Translations under genes and position numbers: made by a program | In this document: positions 20,628 to 35,000 of the stretch, piece after piece | Numbering within the stretch: position 1 is the stretch's first letter | Layout: each line of letters begins with the position of its first letter | Assembly (NCBI GenBank): GCA_004794655.1 | Contig: SMMW01000518.1 | Location: 1,614,001-1,678,000, forward strand | Length of the DNA stretch: 64,000 nt | Direction of reading: 5' to 3' | Source of the DNA: Marisa cornuarietis | Lineage: Eukaryota; Mollusca; Gastropoda; Architaenioglossa; Ampullariidae | The notes under the pieces: generated by a model | What the model was told of the DNA's origin: nothing | Seen by the model: the letters and a program-made list of their open reading frames with translations, nothing else | Database searches by the model: none

Positions 20628-23600
20628 ATGAGTCACCCAAATCCGACTGGAAACGGCTGTACTTTGGAGGATTGTTATACCAATCTCTTCGTCTTGGTAA
20701 GTTACGATTTTAAATAGGACTTCTATCTAGTGGCTATTGTTTGGTTGTAATGCTGTGGTATGCTGATACACTGGCAGTTTTATTTTAACATTTACTGAAA
20801 ATGCATGTTTGATATAATCGTCTTTGTTTGAAGATCTGTCAGAACATGTTGTACATTAATGTTAGTAGACCGCTCCACACACGAACCGGGCCAAATGTCA
20901 CCTGGTATGAAATTCTTATCGGTGTTTGGCAGAGGGGATTATTGATCTGATTCCATAACTCGAGGAAAAGCTATGAAAGGGATTGGTGCTTGTGAATGTT
21001 TTACCTTAATTGTGTCGATTGGTGGTATTGTCAAGTTTCAGCGTGTAACCACAGACATAAAACAATTATTTTTTGTTCTAGACGGACATTTGCGGGATAA
21101 AATGGCGCCGTCTGACAGTAGATAGCGCGCCCGTTGACCAGTTGGATGACCCCGTGCTAGTGGCCTATTCCCGATGCATTCAAAACGATATTCTCTGTGT
21201 CTGGCGTCGGGTAATTCGCAACGTGGAGCAGCGTGTAAATCCGCCGGACCAACTATCTTGCAGCAAAGAACTCTGGATATTTTGGTATGGCGATCAGCCA
21301 TCCATACTTGACAGCTTATTGTCGTCTGACCTAAGTCTGAAAGGTGAGTATTAGCTTGCTCTGCTGCATCATAAATGTTGAAAGAATCAGTTTGAGGCCT
21401 GCTGTAGATTCCAGTAATAAGTAGTGACGAAAGAGTAAGAATGGTGGAAAGAAGTTGTTTAGGAGGATGGGACTCCTGGCTAAACGTGGGCGGGTGGTGG
21501 CTCAGATTACAGTTTTCTTCAACCATTTATTTACTTCAGTGTATCGTGTACCGTTTGCTTTTTAATTGTGCACTCCATTTTATCTTCTAGAGGAAACAAA
21601 AAACTGCAGGCATATATGTGAAGAATAAATGCTTGTCGCACGATTCACATCTTTTTGCCATACTTCTTGTCTTCCATTGTATACATTCCTGTTACTTTGC
21701 ATTGACCTATCTACACTGACAACCAACTCCACAGTCATAAATATATCCACCTTTTATTAAAAAATTCATTGTCCACACACTATGTTTCTGCTGCAAGCAA
21801 GTTTATTTTTGACAACTTTCATGCATTTAGTGGCAAACAGCAGACGAAAGCACATGCATTGCTCTTGTGCCATAGCAATGCAAATTTGAATTTAAATTTC
21901 ATCCACATCAGACATGCAGGACCTCCTTGCCCTTTGAATTCTCTACCCACCACCCGACTCCAGGCCAACTTCTTTTCCTCTTTCTCACTTTTTCTCCTTT
22001 TGTCTTTATCACCTTATTTTTATTCAACATGTGAAGTGTCTTTTGTTTTGACTTTCTGGGCTTCACATGCTGCTTTGCTCAACCTAGTGTGTTCTTAACT
22101 GATCTGGTGTCTGCTGGCTGGCAAAACATGCAAACCAGAGCATGAAGCCAAGAGACTGGCAATTAGGGAGTCCCAGGAGATTGTTTTTTTCACTGGTTCA
22201 TATTTGAATGCTACGGGTTTAACAAAAAGGCCAAGATCAATTTCTTTGATTGTCAGGGAAGAGAATCAGCACCCTATGACTTTGCACCAAAATTGTTAAA
22301 GCAAAGTGGAAAGACCGTACAGTTTCTGGTGGCTGGCATAAATCTTGAATGTAAATTTGCTAAAAAATTCTACTAGTTTGCTTCTGTTTGGAACTGACTT
22401 GATCAAAAAAGATTTGATGTTCACTTGTTGCAAGTTGGTTTGTGTGAGCAAGATTTTGCTTTCTGCTCTGTTAGTAACTCTGCATTTTACTTCACAGAAC
22501 TAGAAAGACTCGAAAACATATTTGATCATTTTTACAACAGCAGTTACTAAAAACATTTGAAATAAAATTTACAAGACTCAGTTTATAATTATATTCATGG
22601 GATTTTAATACTTTATTTTAGATGGATTTATCTAAGTTTTACTTTGTTATTATTAGTAGAAAAACTCTACTCGGTAAATATTATTCCTACCTTCAGAGCA
22701 AGATTTTAGTTCTATACATTTTAATGATTTGCTTTATTTGCTTTATTTAGAAGTGGAGCATGGGACATGGGACAGAGATAAAGACAGTGGACTAACTTAC
22801 GAGTGCAGAACACTACTTTTTAAAGCATTACATAATCTAATTGAAAGGTAAGTGCATATGAACTTTGTGTTTCCAGAAACATCTAAAGTGCTTTTTTGTG
22901 TGTGAATTATTTAAACATGATCATGTGACTTATTTGCTGATACTGGCCCAGTGAAGTATTGCGTAATTCACCGATTTGGGGGCATTTGTAGTCATTAAGA
23001 GTAGATGAGTTGACGTTGAGATAAACCATCTTGAAGGTACACCGGACAGTATGAGTAGGTGTGTCTGTTATAAAAGCAAGTTTGTCTGTAAATCAAATAT
23101 GGGTTCATGGCTGTTAGTGATTCAGTTTTCATGGATCAGTCAGTGTATCATTTCTGTAAAGCACTCTGTGCAAATCATTAGAAAAGCGGTATGTAAATGT
23201 TCATTGTTATTATTTATTTGAAATGTGCTAAAATAAATTTCTGTAATGATCCTTTTTCCTATTTATAATTTATTAGACGTTTTAATTGCTACTTTGTTTA
23301 ATGTTAACTTGATACTGTATGATCTATCCTACAAAGTACAGGGCATAAGAAAAATTAAAGGTGCTAACTAAATCTTGGGCCTTTACTTGTATATCGTAAT
23401 GGCTGTGTTGAAACTGTTTTTCAAAGGGAGAGGGCTGGTCTGCAAAATAATAAAAACTAAAATATTAATATTGTCTTCATATAAATTATGACTCATCTTG
23501 TTACTTCAGAGGTCCCTTACCCATGATTCTCGCTTTTAACAGATGTCTGCTGTCCAAGAATTTTGTTCGTCTCGGCAAGTGGTTTGTCATGCCCCATGAA

Positions 23601-26600
23601 AATAGTACAGCCTCAGACAGAACGTAAGTTCAAAAAAAAAAAATGAGAGAGTGGTCTTTAGATGATTTCAGCATATTTGAAAGTTTTTTTAAATGCCTGT
23701 TAAAATGTATCTTTGTTGTTTTAAGAAAAAAATTAGCATGAAAAACAAATATTTATATGACTCCACAGAAGACCAGTGTGACACCAGACTTTTCATCATT
23801 AAATTCACAACTTAGATACCTATATTCTATAGCATTTTGCTCTTTATCATTAGCAACAAAATCAGTTTTTGCTCCAGTACTTCTTACACTGTCAGCTGTT
23901 GTCAGAAATGATATGACAGATATATAAAATACTTAATATTAAATTTATTCAACTCTTTGAATGGTCTATTCATTATGGCAAATAAGTTCTTTCTTTGACA
24001 TAAACTTACATGATACGTAGTGAGAGCCTGCTTTTTTGTGGAGGTTGGGGGGGATGTATGTGTTCAAGAAGTACATTAAGGCCTCTTGCTTTTTTCTCCT
24101 TTTTTTATTGCTTTATCATGTCATTCGGTATGCCTTTGAAGCAAAGGTTTCATAATATCCATAGTTTTGTGTATGCAACCGTAGCTCTGTAGTCAACGGT
24201 CTAAATCTGTAGCATTTATGGAAATTCTGTAGTGGTATGCAGGTTTAGTTAAAGAATAAATTTTTTTACCTAATGACTGGTGGGGAAAAGTATATATTTC
24301 TCAAACAAAATGAGACATTAATAGTTAACCCTTTAATTGGTCAGCACCATACTGCTTTATCATAAACCCATTTACGTTATGTGCAAAGAACAATCATCAG
24401 GTGCACATCACACATCTGGTTATAAATTCCAACTCAGTCTCACAGCATTATCCTTAAAGTATCATTGATAGACTGTCGTTGATTAAAAGTTGTAATTTCT
24501 TACATTCCTGGCTTCTTCATTTCTTGGTTTTCCACAAATTCTTAAGACAATTAACCTTTACAATAGGCGATGCGCAGCACAGGTCACCCCTACCCCAAAG
24601 GTTGCATCCTGTCACTGTTTCTGTTCTTCACAAATTTTATTATGTATGTCTTTAAATGTTTATGAAACTGCAACTGCTGTGGGACTCATTTGAAAGGTGG
24701 TTAAGTGGCATCATAAGGAGGTTGGCTAGCACTCGCAATAATAGCCAAGAAATCGATTTGTTGTCTGACTGTTTTTGTATGAAACTGAAGGGAAACAGCA
24801 GTATAGCCAGAACAAAAGATATGTTTAGTTTTATGCTGAGCAAATTACCACAAGCTGCTCCCTTAGCAATCAGCAATGGGCAAGTCATGTAGGCACGTTT
24901 TCCACTGTTTTACACTGTCATCTGAAGCACCTTCTCAGGATAAGATCAGTTCTAAAGTGCAAACAGCATCTTCACTTCTTTTGGAAGCCTAGGAAGTTAG
25001 AAATGAACTCTCAATATTCAAGCAGTTGTGTTGGGCAGTAATTGAATGTGTTTCATGTTTTTCAAATGTGGCTATGAAGACTATTTACAGAACGTACTTT
25101 AAGATGTTCCAAACCACCAGTTTAAAAGCACTGATGTTTTCTTTTGGATAAACGGCTCTGCATGCTCATGCAGCTGAAAGATAAAGTGTTAACCTGATAT
25201 GCAGGAAGCAATAACTACATGTTATCAAACATTTTACTAGCCATCATTGCACTTGTTCTAACAGTCATATCAACATCTGAGTAGGTCAAGCCTTTTTAAA
25301 ATGTATTATTGTTAGCTTGTTGTCGCGTTAACTCAGCCCCAAAGTAATAATTTGGCTATGTTGGGTGAAAACATGCACTGCATGTTTACCTGATTAGTAA
25401 CTTAGCTGCATTAAGCACAGTAAAATTTGTGGTTAATGTAATTCTGCTCATCAGGGGGCAGGAGCATTGCAGCATCAAAATGTGCATTCAGAATAATAAA
25501 CATCTCTAATATTTCCTACCTTTTGTTCAGATACTATTTTAGCGCAGAAAAAGAAAAGCCTTTGACGAGATTGGGGACTAAGCGAGAAAGAGAAAAAACA
25601 CGGTTGCATACAATGGTGCAGTGAAAGCAGGCAGGCCCTGCTGAATTGGAATTTCTCTTTTCACTTCCTTGGCGTTGTATGTTTTCCACCTTTTCTGCTG
25701 GTGTTGGATCAAAGATCTGTTTGTTGTAATGGGGTGCCAACTTGCAAAACCAACAGGCCAGTTTAATTGAGAGCAGGGACAAGTGTTCTGCTGTGTGCTT
25801 GAAATATGCATGCTTGCAGAAGTGTAGAAGAGATTGCTTTCAATAGTGTCTCAAGTCAATAGTGTCTCAAGAAGAAAAAGACCAGAGAAGCACAGCTATG
25901 GATTTGTTTTCTTGGACAGTCAAGAAAGGTTTTAGTTTTCGTGAAAATCTTTTTTCTAGTGACAGACACATGCATGGAGAACTTTCTGCCTTGTAGGCCT
26001 GTGGGAATGATGCTGGCAGTGTCGATACCATGAGAAGAGAGGGGTAGAAGCAGTGGGTGGTGTGGAGCAGTTCTGCTGCAGCCTGCCACTATATATTCTG
26101 ACAAGTATTGATTCTAGCTGTTTGTGCTATTAGCTGCTGCAGTGGCTGATGACCTGGCTGCATTCTGCAGGCAAGCATATTATCAAGTGGGCATAGTGAG
26201 ACAAGCGAACAGATGATGATGGTGGTTTTTATATTTTTTCTTTTAATCTTCTAAACGTAGTGTTTTAAAAACCAACTTAAGAATATTTTCATTTTGCTGT
26301 ACCCTTATCTTGATTCTGATAATATCATAGGATATTAGCAGGCATTAAAGAACAGATTAACAGACGTGTTTATTTTGAAAATGAAAACCTGGTATAAAGA
26401 TTTTACTCGGCAACCAGCAAGGGTACCTCTGCAACCATCATGAGTCTTTACAAGTGTCAGGCAATTAAGAGTTTGATAGCTATTATTTTATTAAGTTCAG
26501 CCTTATTTTTAAGTAAATTCCAAAGTTTCTGGTACATGAGGTGGTTTAAATGCTTCTTTGTGTCACTTAACCTGTTTTCCTCTCTTCCTGTCGGTGTTAA

Positions 26601-29600
26601 TAGAGATAATTTTCTGTCGTGCTGTCTATTCACCTCTGCATAGGAACAAAGACCGATTTTTCAAGTAGATTGGGCATTTTGTGTAATGTAAACTCCTCAG
26701 CTTAATCAGCAATGAAGTACAGTAGAGATGAATCACCAGAAATAAGGTGATAAGTATGAATATACTAGTCTTCCAGCTGTAATCTTATTGTCAACTTTTG
26801 GTCTATATTTCACTTGAGTCAAGTTTATTCATGCATCAGCTTAGCAAAGTAGAGAAACATGTACTCTTGTTGCGCCTTAACTTGAAAAGCTCACGAAAGG
26901 CGATTACAAAGTGCTCTTGCATGCTTTTGGATTTCCCCCTTTCCCTTCGTCTCTTCTCTGTGTCTGTGTGTGTGTGCATGTGCATGCTAAAAACTTGCGA
27001 CTCTTGCTTGCTCACTTCCCTCTTTTCTCTCCCACTATTTCTAGCTATCTTTGCTCAGTTGCTCTGACTATTGACCTCTTAGAACAGAAAAAAAATCAAC
27101 ATCAAAATTGAAAATGCTCTGGGGCATTGTCACTTACCAAAATAGCCTATGATCAAACCATAGTTGAAACAGTTGTGCAAAATTTGATGTGGATCACACA
27201 GTGTGATTTTTGTTAAGTTTCAACCACTGCCTGCCTGCCACAAACATTGCCACACTGCATTTTATCTGTAAGTCGGGGAAGGAGGGAGTGGTATGAATTT
27301 TTAGATTGGCGTGTAAATAAACACCTTTGCTGGACAAGAGTACCGCTACAATTTAATGTCTTTTTGTGGCATTCATGAGCTTCATAAGTCTTGTGAACTT
27401 AGTTGCATTAATACTGATGTGCTTTTTCAGTAGCATACCAGTTTCACTTTTTAATCACCATGTAGAAGTTATTATGCAGCTGAAACGCATTTCTTTCACT
27501 TTTTTTTCTTTTGTCTGTGGTACTTGTAAGGAATATTATTTTAATGACATAATAAAGGTGTTTTTAGTGGGTTTCAATTCATCACTTTATTCTGCTGGTA
27601 TTTTGCTTGGAGGCAACCAGATTTACCTTTTTCTTTGCTCCCCACAAAAATTGGATTTTCTTATGAGATGTAATTGACAGTACATTATTCTGGCTTTCAA
27701 TGTGACTGCCTAAATGAAAGTTTTGATTTTTTACAATTAAAAAATGGTTTTCAGATGTCACCTATCCTTCTGCTTCCATTTTTTCCTACATGGAGAATCA
27801 CAAGTTTGTGCCAGTATTGAGGTGAAAAAGCACCCACCAGTATGGCGCATGACAAACCAACATCTCTGCTTAGTTCAAGATAGCCAGGTCCCATTTCAAG
27901 GTGGGAAGTTGATTGCACATTGTCATGATGTTTGCATCAGTACTTTTCTTAAAGAATTTCTTTCCATAAAGATGATATAACTAGCATTACACTGTAGAGT
28001 GAGCAGTTGTGTTTTCACTTTGTCTACTTATGAATAGTTCCTGACTGCATTAAGATGGGGCGAACTCTAGGTTCAAAAGCAGGAAAGGAGAGGTGCTGTT
28101 GTGTGTGCTAGCTGTTAAGTCAATATTTTTATTGGCAATCACACCAATTTTTAGATTAAACAATATGCCAACTTAGAAACAAAATTTCATTACTTTATTG
28201 GTACATAGGTACCAAACTCATCTCTTAAGTTGCTTTACAATGCCTTTAGGATCATTTTAGTGGGTGATGCATTTAAGATGAGCTGACCAAAAATGTTAGC
28301 TAAACAAGCATTAGAAAAGTAAAATTTGTTTTGCCATGAACCTATTGGCATCTTCAGCATTTTCAAACAATAGCAACAAAAGGTTTAACCTTCTGAACCC
28401 CATTTTATTTATTTTTTTTTTATTGTTACTTTTCAGTCATTCTAGCACCCTATGGATTAAATGGCACTCTGACAGGACAGGCCTATCGAGATATGGACCC
28501 AAACAGTCGTCGTGTGTACCAAGAATGGGTTCAGTATTACCCTCTTGAGATGGATGATGCCAAAGAGTTTGATCCAAACCGACTGCCAAATCTTGTGGAG
28601 GTGTTAGTTGGTAAGTAACTTTATAGTAAACGTTTGATCCTTGGGCAGTGAGAAATCTAGTATTAACTTTTATCGTCAGTAGACTAATTGAAATGTGCTA
28701 ACGTAAAATTGAAAGGTTCAGCATTGTTTCCCAGTTATGAAATGCACTTGTTTTATGGATCCCCATTGCATTGTTGTGAGTGTGATGGGGAGTCAAAACC
28801 TCATTAATGTTGTTAATGGGTTAAAGACCCTTAGATTAAATTAAACAAGGTTTGTAGGGTGCTTACCAAGCCTTTTAAGTCCTCGTATATGCCCAGCAGC
28901 CTTTGCAGTTTCTCAAGCACCCTTATATTTTCCCTTCAGTCATCACAGGTCCTTGCACTAATAAAATACTATCACAAATTCATTTTCTATGTCTTCTGTA
29001 GGTCCACACGTTCATATTCAGGCTCAATTTTGGTACAAAGTGCAGTTCTTTGCCTCATCACTATTTTAGTCACTTGATTACCAAGTCTCGTTCACTGTAT
29101 TTTTCTGACTTTTTTTTGTCTGTTGTCTTGGCCATTCAAAAAAAAAAATGCCAGGAAAATGTTCATTTCAAGACACTGGCTTAAAGGGAGAAAAAATTCA
29201 AAGATTGGCTCTTGAAAGATTTGAAAGATAAACATTTTGCACAATGTGCAACGTGCAAAATATGGAATCTTTCCTCAGTGGGAGAAGGTATCTTGTGAAG
29301 GCATCTGCTATCAGATCAACATAAAGGGTTTTTTTAGTTTTAGAAGATATGGCTGTGTTACTGATTACTTTTGTAATCAGGAACCATCAACATCACAGCC
29401 AGTTAATAAATTCTACAACATCAACCAGTTCTACAGGCAGTATGTCCAGTGAGTTCACAGTCATTTTTCATTTAGTCAGCATGTTTATTTTGCAGGTACT
29501 TAAAGTAAGGCAAAAAAAGGGGGAGGGGGTCATGACTAATTTTGCTGCCATTCAGACTTTGTGTCTCTTCTGTACTTGATACTGAGTTGCAAGTCTTTTT

Positions 29601-32009
29601 CTTAAATGTCTATATATTTTAACAAAATTTTAGAACAGATAAGAAGTTATTTGAATTGTTATGTTTTCTTAAGTATGTTTGGAATTTCACATTTTCGTCA
29701 AAGTGTTTTTTGTAATAGGCTGTTATTTTTTTTTTATAGTGTAATTTACCTTTATGTCTGTTTATTCAGCACGTACATATATTGTTATAAGCATCAAACT
29801 AAATCAGTTTGCTTAACGCATCCCTCACATGCACGCTGCCATTTTAACTAGATTGTTGTTATATTTGTATCATTATTGTTTCCTTTTTTGAAACGGACTT
29901 TAATTCAAACAGAACAAAGTGTTTTCAAACATATGATTCATATCGTGATGTACTCTATGGACAGATTATGTGATCAGCAATCCTGGGCTGAAAGCAGAGC
30001 TCCCATGGACTCTAAAGATGGTTAAATGCTACATTCAGGTGTTACTAACGCTGTGCCACATTTAGTTTTGGATGAGCTTTGTCGATTAGAAGAATTTTGT
30101 TTTTGTAAATGTATGCAGCTAAGTCAGCAGAAAATTGTTAATAAATGGCCTGTTGTGCCTGGTAGTTTGGACTCGTACAGTCTTTGGTTTACCTTTTAGC
30201 TCCCACACTTTTCAGTCTTCTTCTGATACTCTAAACCTTTGCATTCCCTATAGTAACCTTAATTAAAAACATTTGGTCCACACTTGTATTCTGTTCGTGA
30301 CACAGAGAGCTGGAACCATTGCTCCTCCACATTTGCAAAAAACCCCACTTTTTTTAATTTTACAAAAGCTCTTTGAAAGCTCTTTCTCGGGCCAGATCTT
30401 CTGGTGTTGTGTGTGTGTGAGAGAGAAGAATTGGCTTTTGTTTCTACAAAAAAGGGCTTCTGACAAGTATTGGAATTTTTACATACATTTCTATGAAATA
30501 TGGGTAAAGTCAACTATGTTATCAGCGCTTTATAATAATAATAATAATAGGATTTGTATAGGGCATTTCCCCACAGAAGGCAAGCGATGCACTTCACAAG
30601 AGATCATGGGCAGTGGAGAGAGAGGCTGTGTCATGTAAATGTCACAGTCGAGTACTGACAAGCACAACATACATATACATGAACCGGTTAGCAATAAAAG
30701 GACATGAAGGAACACAGAGATAGGAGTGTGGGAGAGAAAGGACAACAGATTGGAATGCATGTACCGACTCCACTATGCAGAGAGACAGAGGCGGGCCATG
30801 CAAAATACTGGTGCTGGAGAAGGAGAAAATGCTGTGAAGAGGCTGTTGAAGCTGACCAAATCTGGCCACATATATTTGGCAGAAAGGCATTAAAATCAAC
30901 TCCTTAGCTGTCTTAGTAATACAAAATATAGAGAAGATCAAAGATTCATTCGTAAATAATACCCCTTTAGACTGCATGAGAAAAACTGAACCATTGAGGA
31001 AAAACACTAAAGTCCTTACCATTGCATGAAAGGTCCTTACTTGGCACCAGCCCTGGTCCCCAAAAACCATTGTAAATTATCCATTTGTAGAAATAATACA
31101 CATCAATGTGTGTTTATCTTATAATCCCTTTTGTCCATAAACTTCTTAACTTTTACCATGTAAAATGTATCCATGTAAAACTGTGTCACAGACATTTGAT
31201 AATGTCCGATGACATAATATTTTGGGTATGTCTGGTTTATTACAAAATTCTTTACATGATGAGACCACTTATCAAAACTAACATTTTCAGACCGCTGGCA
31301 TCAGCTCATTTATATTTTCATACCCCCTTGACAGTTTAAAAAAAATATAATTTGGAATGCTCTTAAATGGTTTATGCACGTTACTACACAATAGATAAAA
31401 GTTTGGATGGATGGACAGTTTTGAAATTTTTTTAACACAACCATTATTTCATTTTATCCAGCAGGGGTACGCATGCGGTATCCTTCAGCTTATGTGCTGA
31501 TTTGCGAGTCAGAGGATGGCAGTGGGCGTGGGCCTTCTGTGAATGCAACGACAGATAACTTAGCCTCTCGATGCCAGGGACTTAACCCTTCTGGGCAGCT
31601 CAGTCCTCCCCACTCTCCTGGGCCAGGGCTGGCTGAAGCTAGCGGAAAGCCAGGAAACTTTGGACTGGAGGATGGACGAGCTGTTCGACCCGATGCTAAC
31701 CATGCACTAGGTCATTTGATTATTGAGCGCACTGCCCAGGATGCCACTCTTTCCATTGGCACATCTGTTCCTGTCAAGAGGTAAGGGCTAACAAGAATGG
31801 TAACATTCACACCATCATTTTATCCTGGAAGCAGAAAGACTGTAATCCAGTAATGAATGAGTCTTGTTTATCAGTAAAGGTATTTGGAATGTCTTAAGAT
31901 TGCTCCTTTAATTACACAGGTCTCAGGAACAAGGCACTGATGATAATTCCATTGTTGGTGTCTGGAACTTCTCTGATCCTTCAACCAAAGTCACTTGTAA
32001 CTGTGTAAA
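20628..32009 (+). CDS. MED13: MED13 exons 1-8: N-terminal conserved domain
   Basis: These exons encode residues 1-412. Conserved text includes [10 protein letters not shown] and [15 protein letters not shown] (exon 2), [20 protein letters not shown] (exon 3), FVRLGKWFV (exon 4), [17 protein letters not shown] (exon 5) and [15 protein letters not shown] (exon 6). They match the N-terminal lobe that resembles the N/PAZ side of Argonaute-like proteins in MED13. Exon 7 then diverges into a Ser/Pro/Gly-rich linker with LSPPHSP, at the place where vertebrate MED13 has its Fbw7 phosphodegron. Exon 8 restores similarity ([17 protein letters not shown]). Exon 7 has two in-frame acceptors three bases apart (31,461 and 31,464). 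Confidence 0.9.
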
Positions 32010-35000
32010 GTAAGTGTAATTTTATTGCTACTTAAACTAAATTCCAGAAAGACAAGAATATATTGTTAAGTACATCAAAAACATAGCATGCACATATTGC
32101 GTTAAATAGTTTGGGTGTGCATGCTACCAAGTCCTGCTTATCCTGGATAAGTTTTATCTACATTGTTCTGCAACAACAAGAATTTAGATGCTTTGATTAC
32201 TAAATGTCTAAGAATTTTGAAAGTTTGTTTTTCTGTCTGCTAGACATCGAAAGATGAAATCAATGGTACAAGGGAAGTCAGCATCTGGTGGGAAGCATGG
32301 CAAAAGTGAAAAGCCAGAAAAACTGGAACGGCAGCAGTCACGGCATGGGCGGAACACTGTGCCATTCCATCGACGCCAACATGTGGTGGATGATATGCTC
32401 CAGTTTGACATGGAGCGTGTGCTAAATCATGTGCCTCCCAACCCTGCTTTCTGCCCGACTGGATCAACCACCATCCCTCCTCATGGTGGCTCTACACCTG
32501 TGCCAGAGGGCCCAATTGACACCCCCAACTCAGCGCCCTCTCCTCTTGATGAACCTCAGCCTCCTGCTATCCCATCCACAGACCCCACAATGCCCACCCT
32601 AAGTCCCCATCCACCTTCCAAATTCCCAAACACTGGTGGAGCCTCTGCCAGTGGTTCTGTGAACCCTGGCACTGGGACTGTCAATGGAACAGCCTGCAGT
32701 GGTGGGGGTGGGGTTGGCAGTGGAGCAAGCGGAGGCATTAGTGGCCAGACAAGTGGTGGCAGCAGCAGTGGTCCTGGTGGAGGAAGTTGTGGTGCTGGAA
32801 ATGTTGCTAATGGTGTTACGATTGGAATGGCAGGGGGGGAGAAAGACTTCGCTACACGCAACGGACTAACAAATGGCAGCGTGGGGCCTTTGGGAGACCC
32901 CCAAAGTGTACTTCCTAATGGCAGCTTCAGTTCTTCATCAGAGTTCTTCCCAAAAATGGAAGACACTTCAGCAGGGGGAGGAACTACACCCTCTCAACCT
33001 AAGGCAGCAGCAGGGGGTGGGGTTACGAATTCTGTGGGAGTGAGTGGAGGTCCAGTGCTCCCAGACTCACAGATTCCCTGGAGTGTGTTGGACTCGACAA
33101 AGAGTGAACTTGTGTCAAACTGGGTTCAGTTACAACAGAAATCTGTTGAAAGTGTACTCAAAAGGCCAATGTTGCCCACATACGATTCAGATGAGGAAGG
33201 GAACTTGGCCACAGACGCTCTGTATGACTATGAAACAGTACAGGCATGGTGAGTTTATTTTAATTAGCTGTGTATTCATGTGTGTTTTGAGATAAGGTAG
33301 ACGATGTTGCTGCATGGTTTAATTTTGTTTCTGCTTTTGTTTGTAAGAAACATGTTTGTTTTTTAAGCCAAACCAAGGAAATGCTAAGGCACATTCTGTT
33401 CCCCTTTCCATCCACCTTTTATATTGCATTTGGTTTTGTCTGTTGATGCCAACATTTAGTATTGGAATTTGTACATTTTTTAAAGACACTGTGTATTGTA
33501 TAAGCCACTATATTTATTTGCTAAATCATTTCATTTTTCGTTCGTGTAGGGTCCATTTTCCACTTAAAAAGAGTCGCTATGAATCAGTGAATGACTCCTT
33601 CCTTCCAAGTGCCAGCACTAGTGGACTTGAACCTATTTCCCCTGCCCCATCACATTCCCAGCGTGCAACACCACTTCCTCGCTCACCATCTCCTGATCCA
33701 TATGAATTTTCTGAGGAAGCATCGGTGAATCCTGCAACAATGACTGCACGGGCTCGGCCTAGCCGGGATGACTTGTCTAGACCATCTCCGAGAGCGGTAA
33801 GCATTTGTTGACAAGATTGTTTGCCTCTTTGAAACAAGTTAAAAGCATATAAGTTGAACAGCACAAACTCAGTTTGGTGAATATTTAAACTCTTTAATAT
33901 ACTTTAATGAGAAATATAAAATTGTGTTCAGTATTGTTTTTTTTGTTTTTTTTTTGTTATTAATTTTGACCAATTGTGTATACCACAAACTCTGTGTATG
34001 CAGGATGATGAAACTGCACACCCTGGAGAATTTGGCCAAGAAGATGTAGTAAATGGTACGTAAACATTTAAATAAGTATAACCTGGTTTTCAACATCATT
34101 ATTACAGAAACAAGCACCAAGTTTAAGTTTATGAGTGTGTGTTTGTGTGTGTGAGAGAGAGCTGGGGTGCTAATGAGTCTTTTTTTTGCAGAAAATATTT
34201 CATCATATGTATTAAAGCTGACCTGATAAATGTTTTTCAACAACAGCAGGTAATGTGTATTTTATGAATTATGTAGAGTTATTTTATTCAGTAGTTGCCT
34301 TTTTTTTCAAAATTTAAGAGAATAAAATGAATTGTTTTTTAAAAATCAGATATTGGACAAATGGAGTCACCTTTGCCATCTGGAGGAAATCTAACTCGAG
34401 AGAAAGACCTAGAGGTAATAGGTGCAGAAAAAGATCTGTTACGAATATTTGAGTCTTCTTCTTCTGGTGATGATGATGATGATGGGGGTGTAAGTATTTT
34501 TAGATTTTAATAGCATTTGCTGAAATTATTGTATTATATGAAATATAATAATAGATATAATGGCTTCTGTATCATGGTTTTAATTAGTGGTGTGTTTGTA
34601 TTGTATTAAACAAATGATTTTTATCAGGAATTTTGAAATTATGGAAAGTGATCCAAAACAATGCTGCATGATTTTATTTTCAGAAATCAAAGCATGAATA
34701 TTTTAAGTACTTTATCATATTCAGTTTAAGACTGCTGACCTTGTCTACCTCAGCTTCTTTAATTATATTCTTGCATGATAAAAACTCACTAAGTTTCTAA
34801 TCACTAATCTCAGATCTTTTTGGCACCTTCTCTTCTCCCTCCCTCAACCTCCCAAAAACCCGATGTATCTGAAACTCCACTGCTTGCTCGGCCAAGAAAT
34901 GCACCTGCTTAGCAGTTCCAAATCTTAAAATGTATTTCTTTCCCTTGAATTTACCTATAGTAATTTGCCATTTGCTTTTACAATTGATACATTTATGTGT

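Noticed and set aside
21038..21526. 162-codon frame on the minus strand
   Set aside because: It overlaps MED13 exon 2 on the opposite strand and has no similarity; it is a shadow of the real exon.
24652..24892. 78-codon frames open on both strands in MED13 intron 4
   Set aside because: There are no splice sites fitting the MED13 phases and no similarity; mirrored openness looks like chance.
30642..31070. 142-codon minus frame in MED13 intron 6
   Set aside because: Overlaps repeat-like sequence, low similarity to anything, no promoter or splice support.
32556..32966. 136-codon Pro/Leu-rich minus frame, and the Val/Glu-rich + frame at 32,684-32,869
   Set aside because: Both are shadows of the Gly/Ser/Pro-rich MED13 exon 9.
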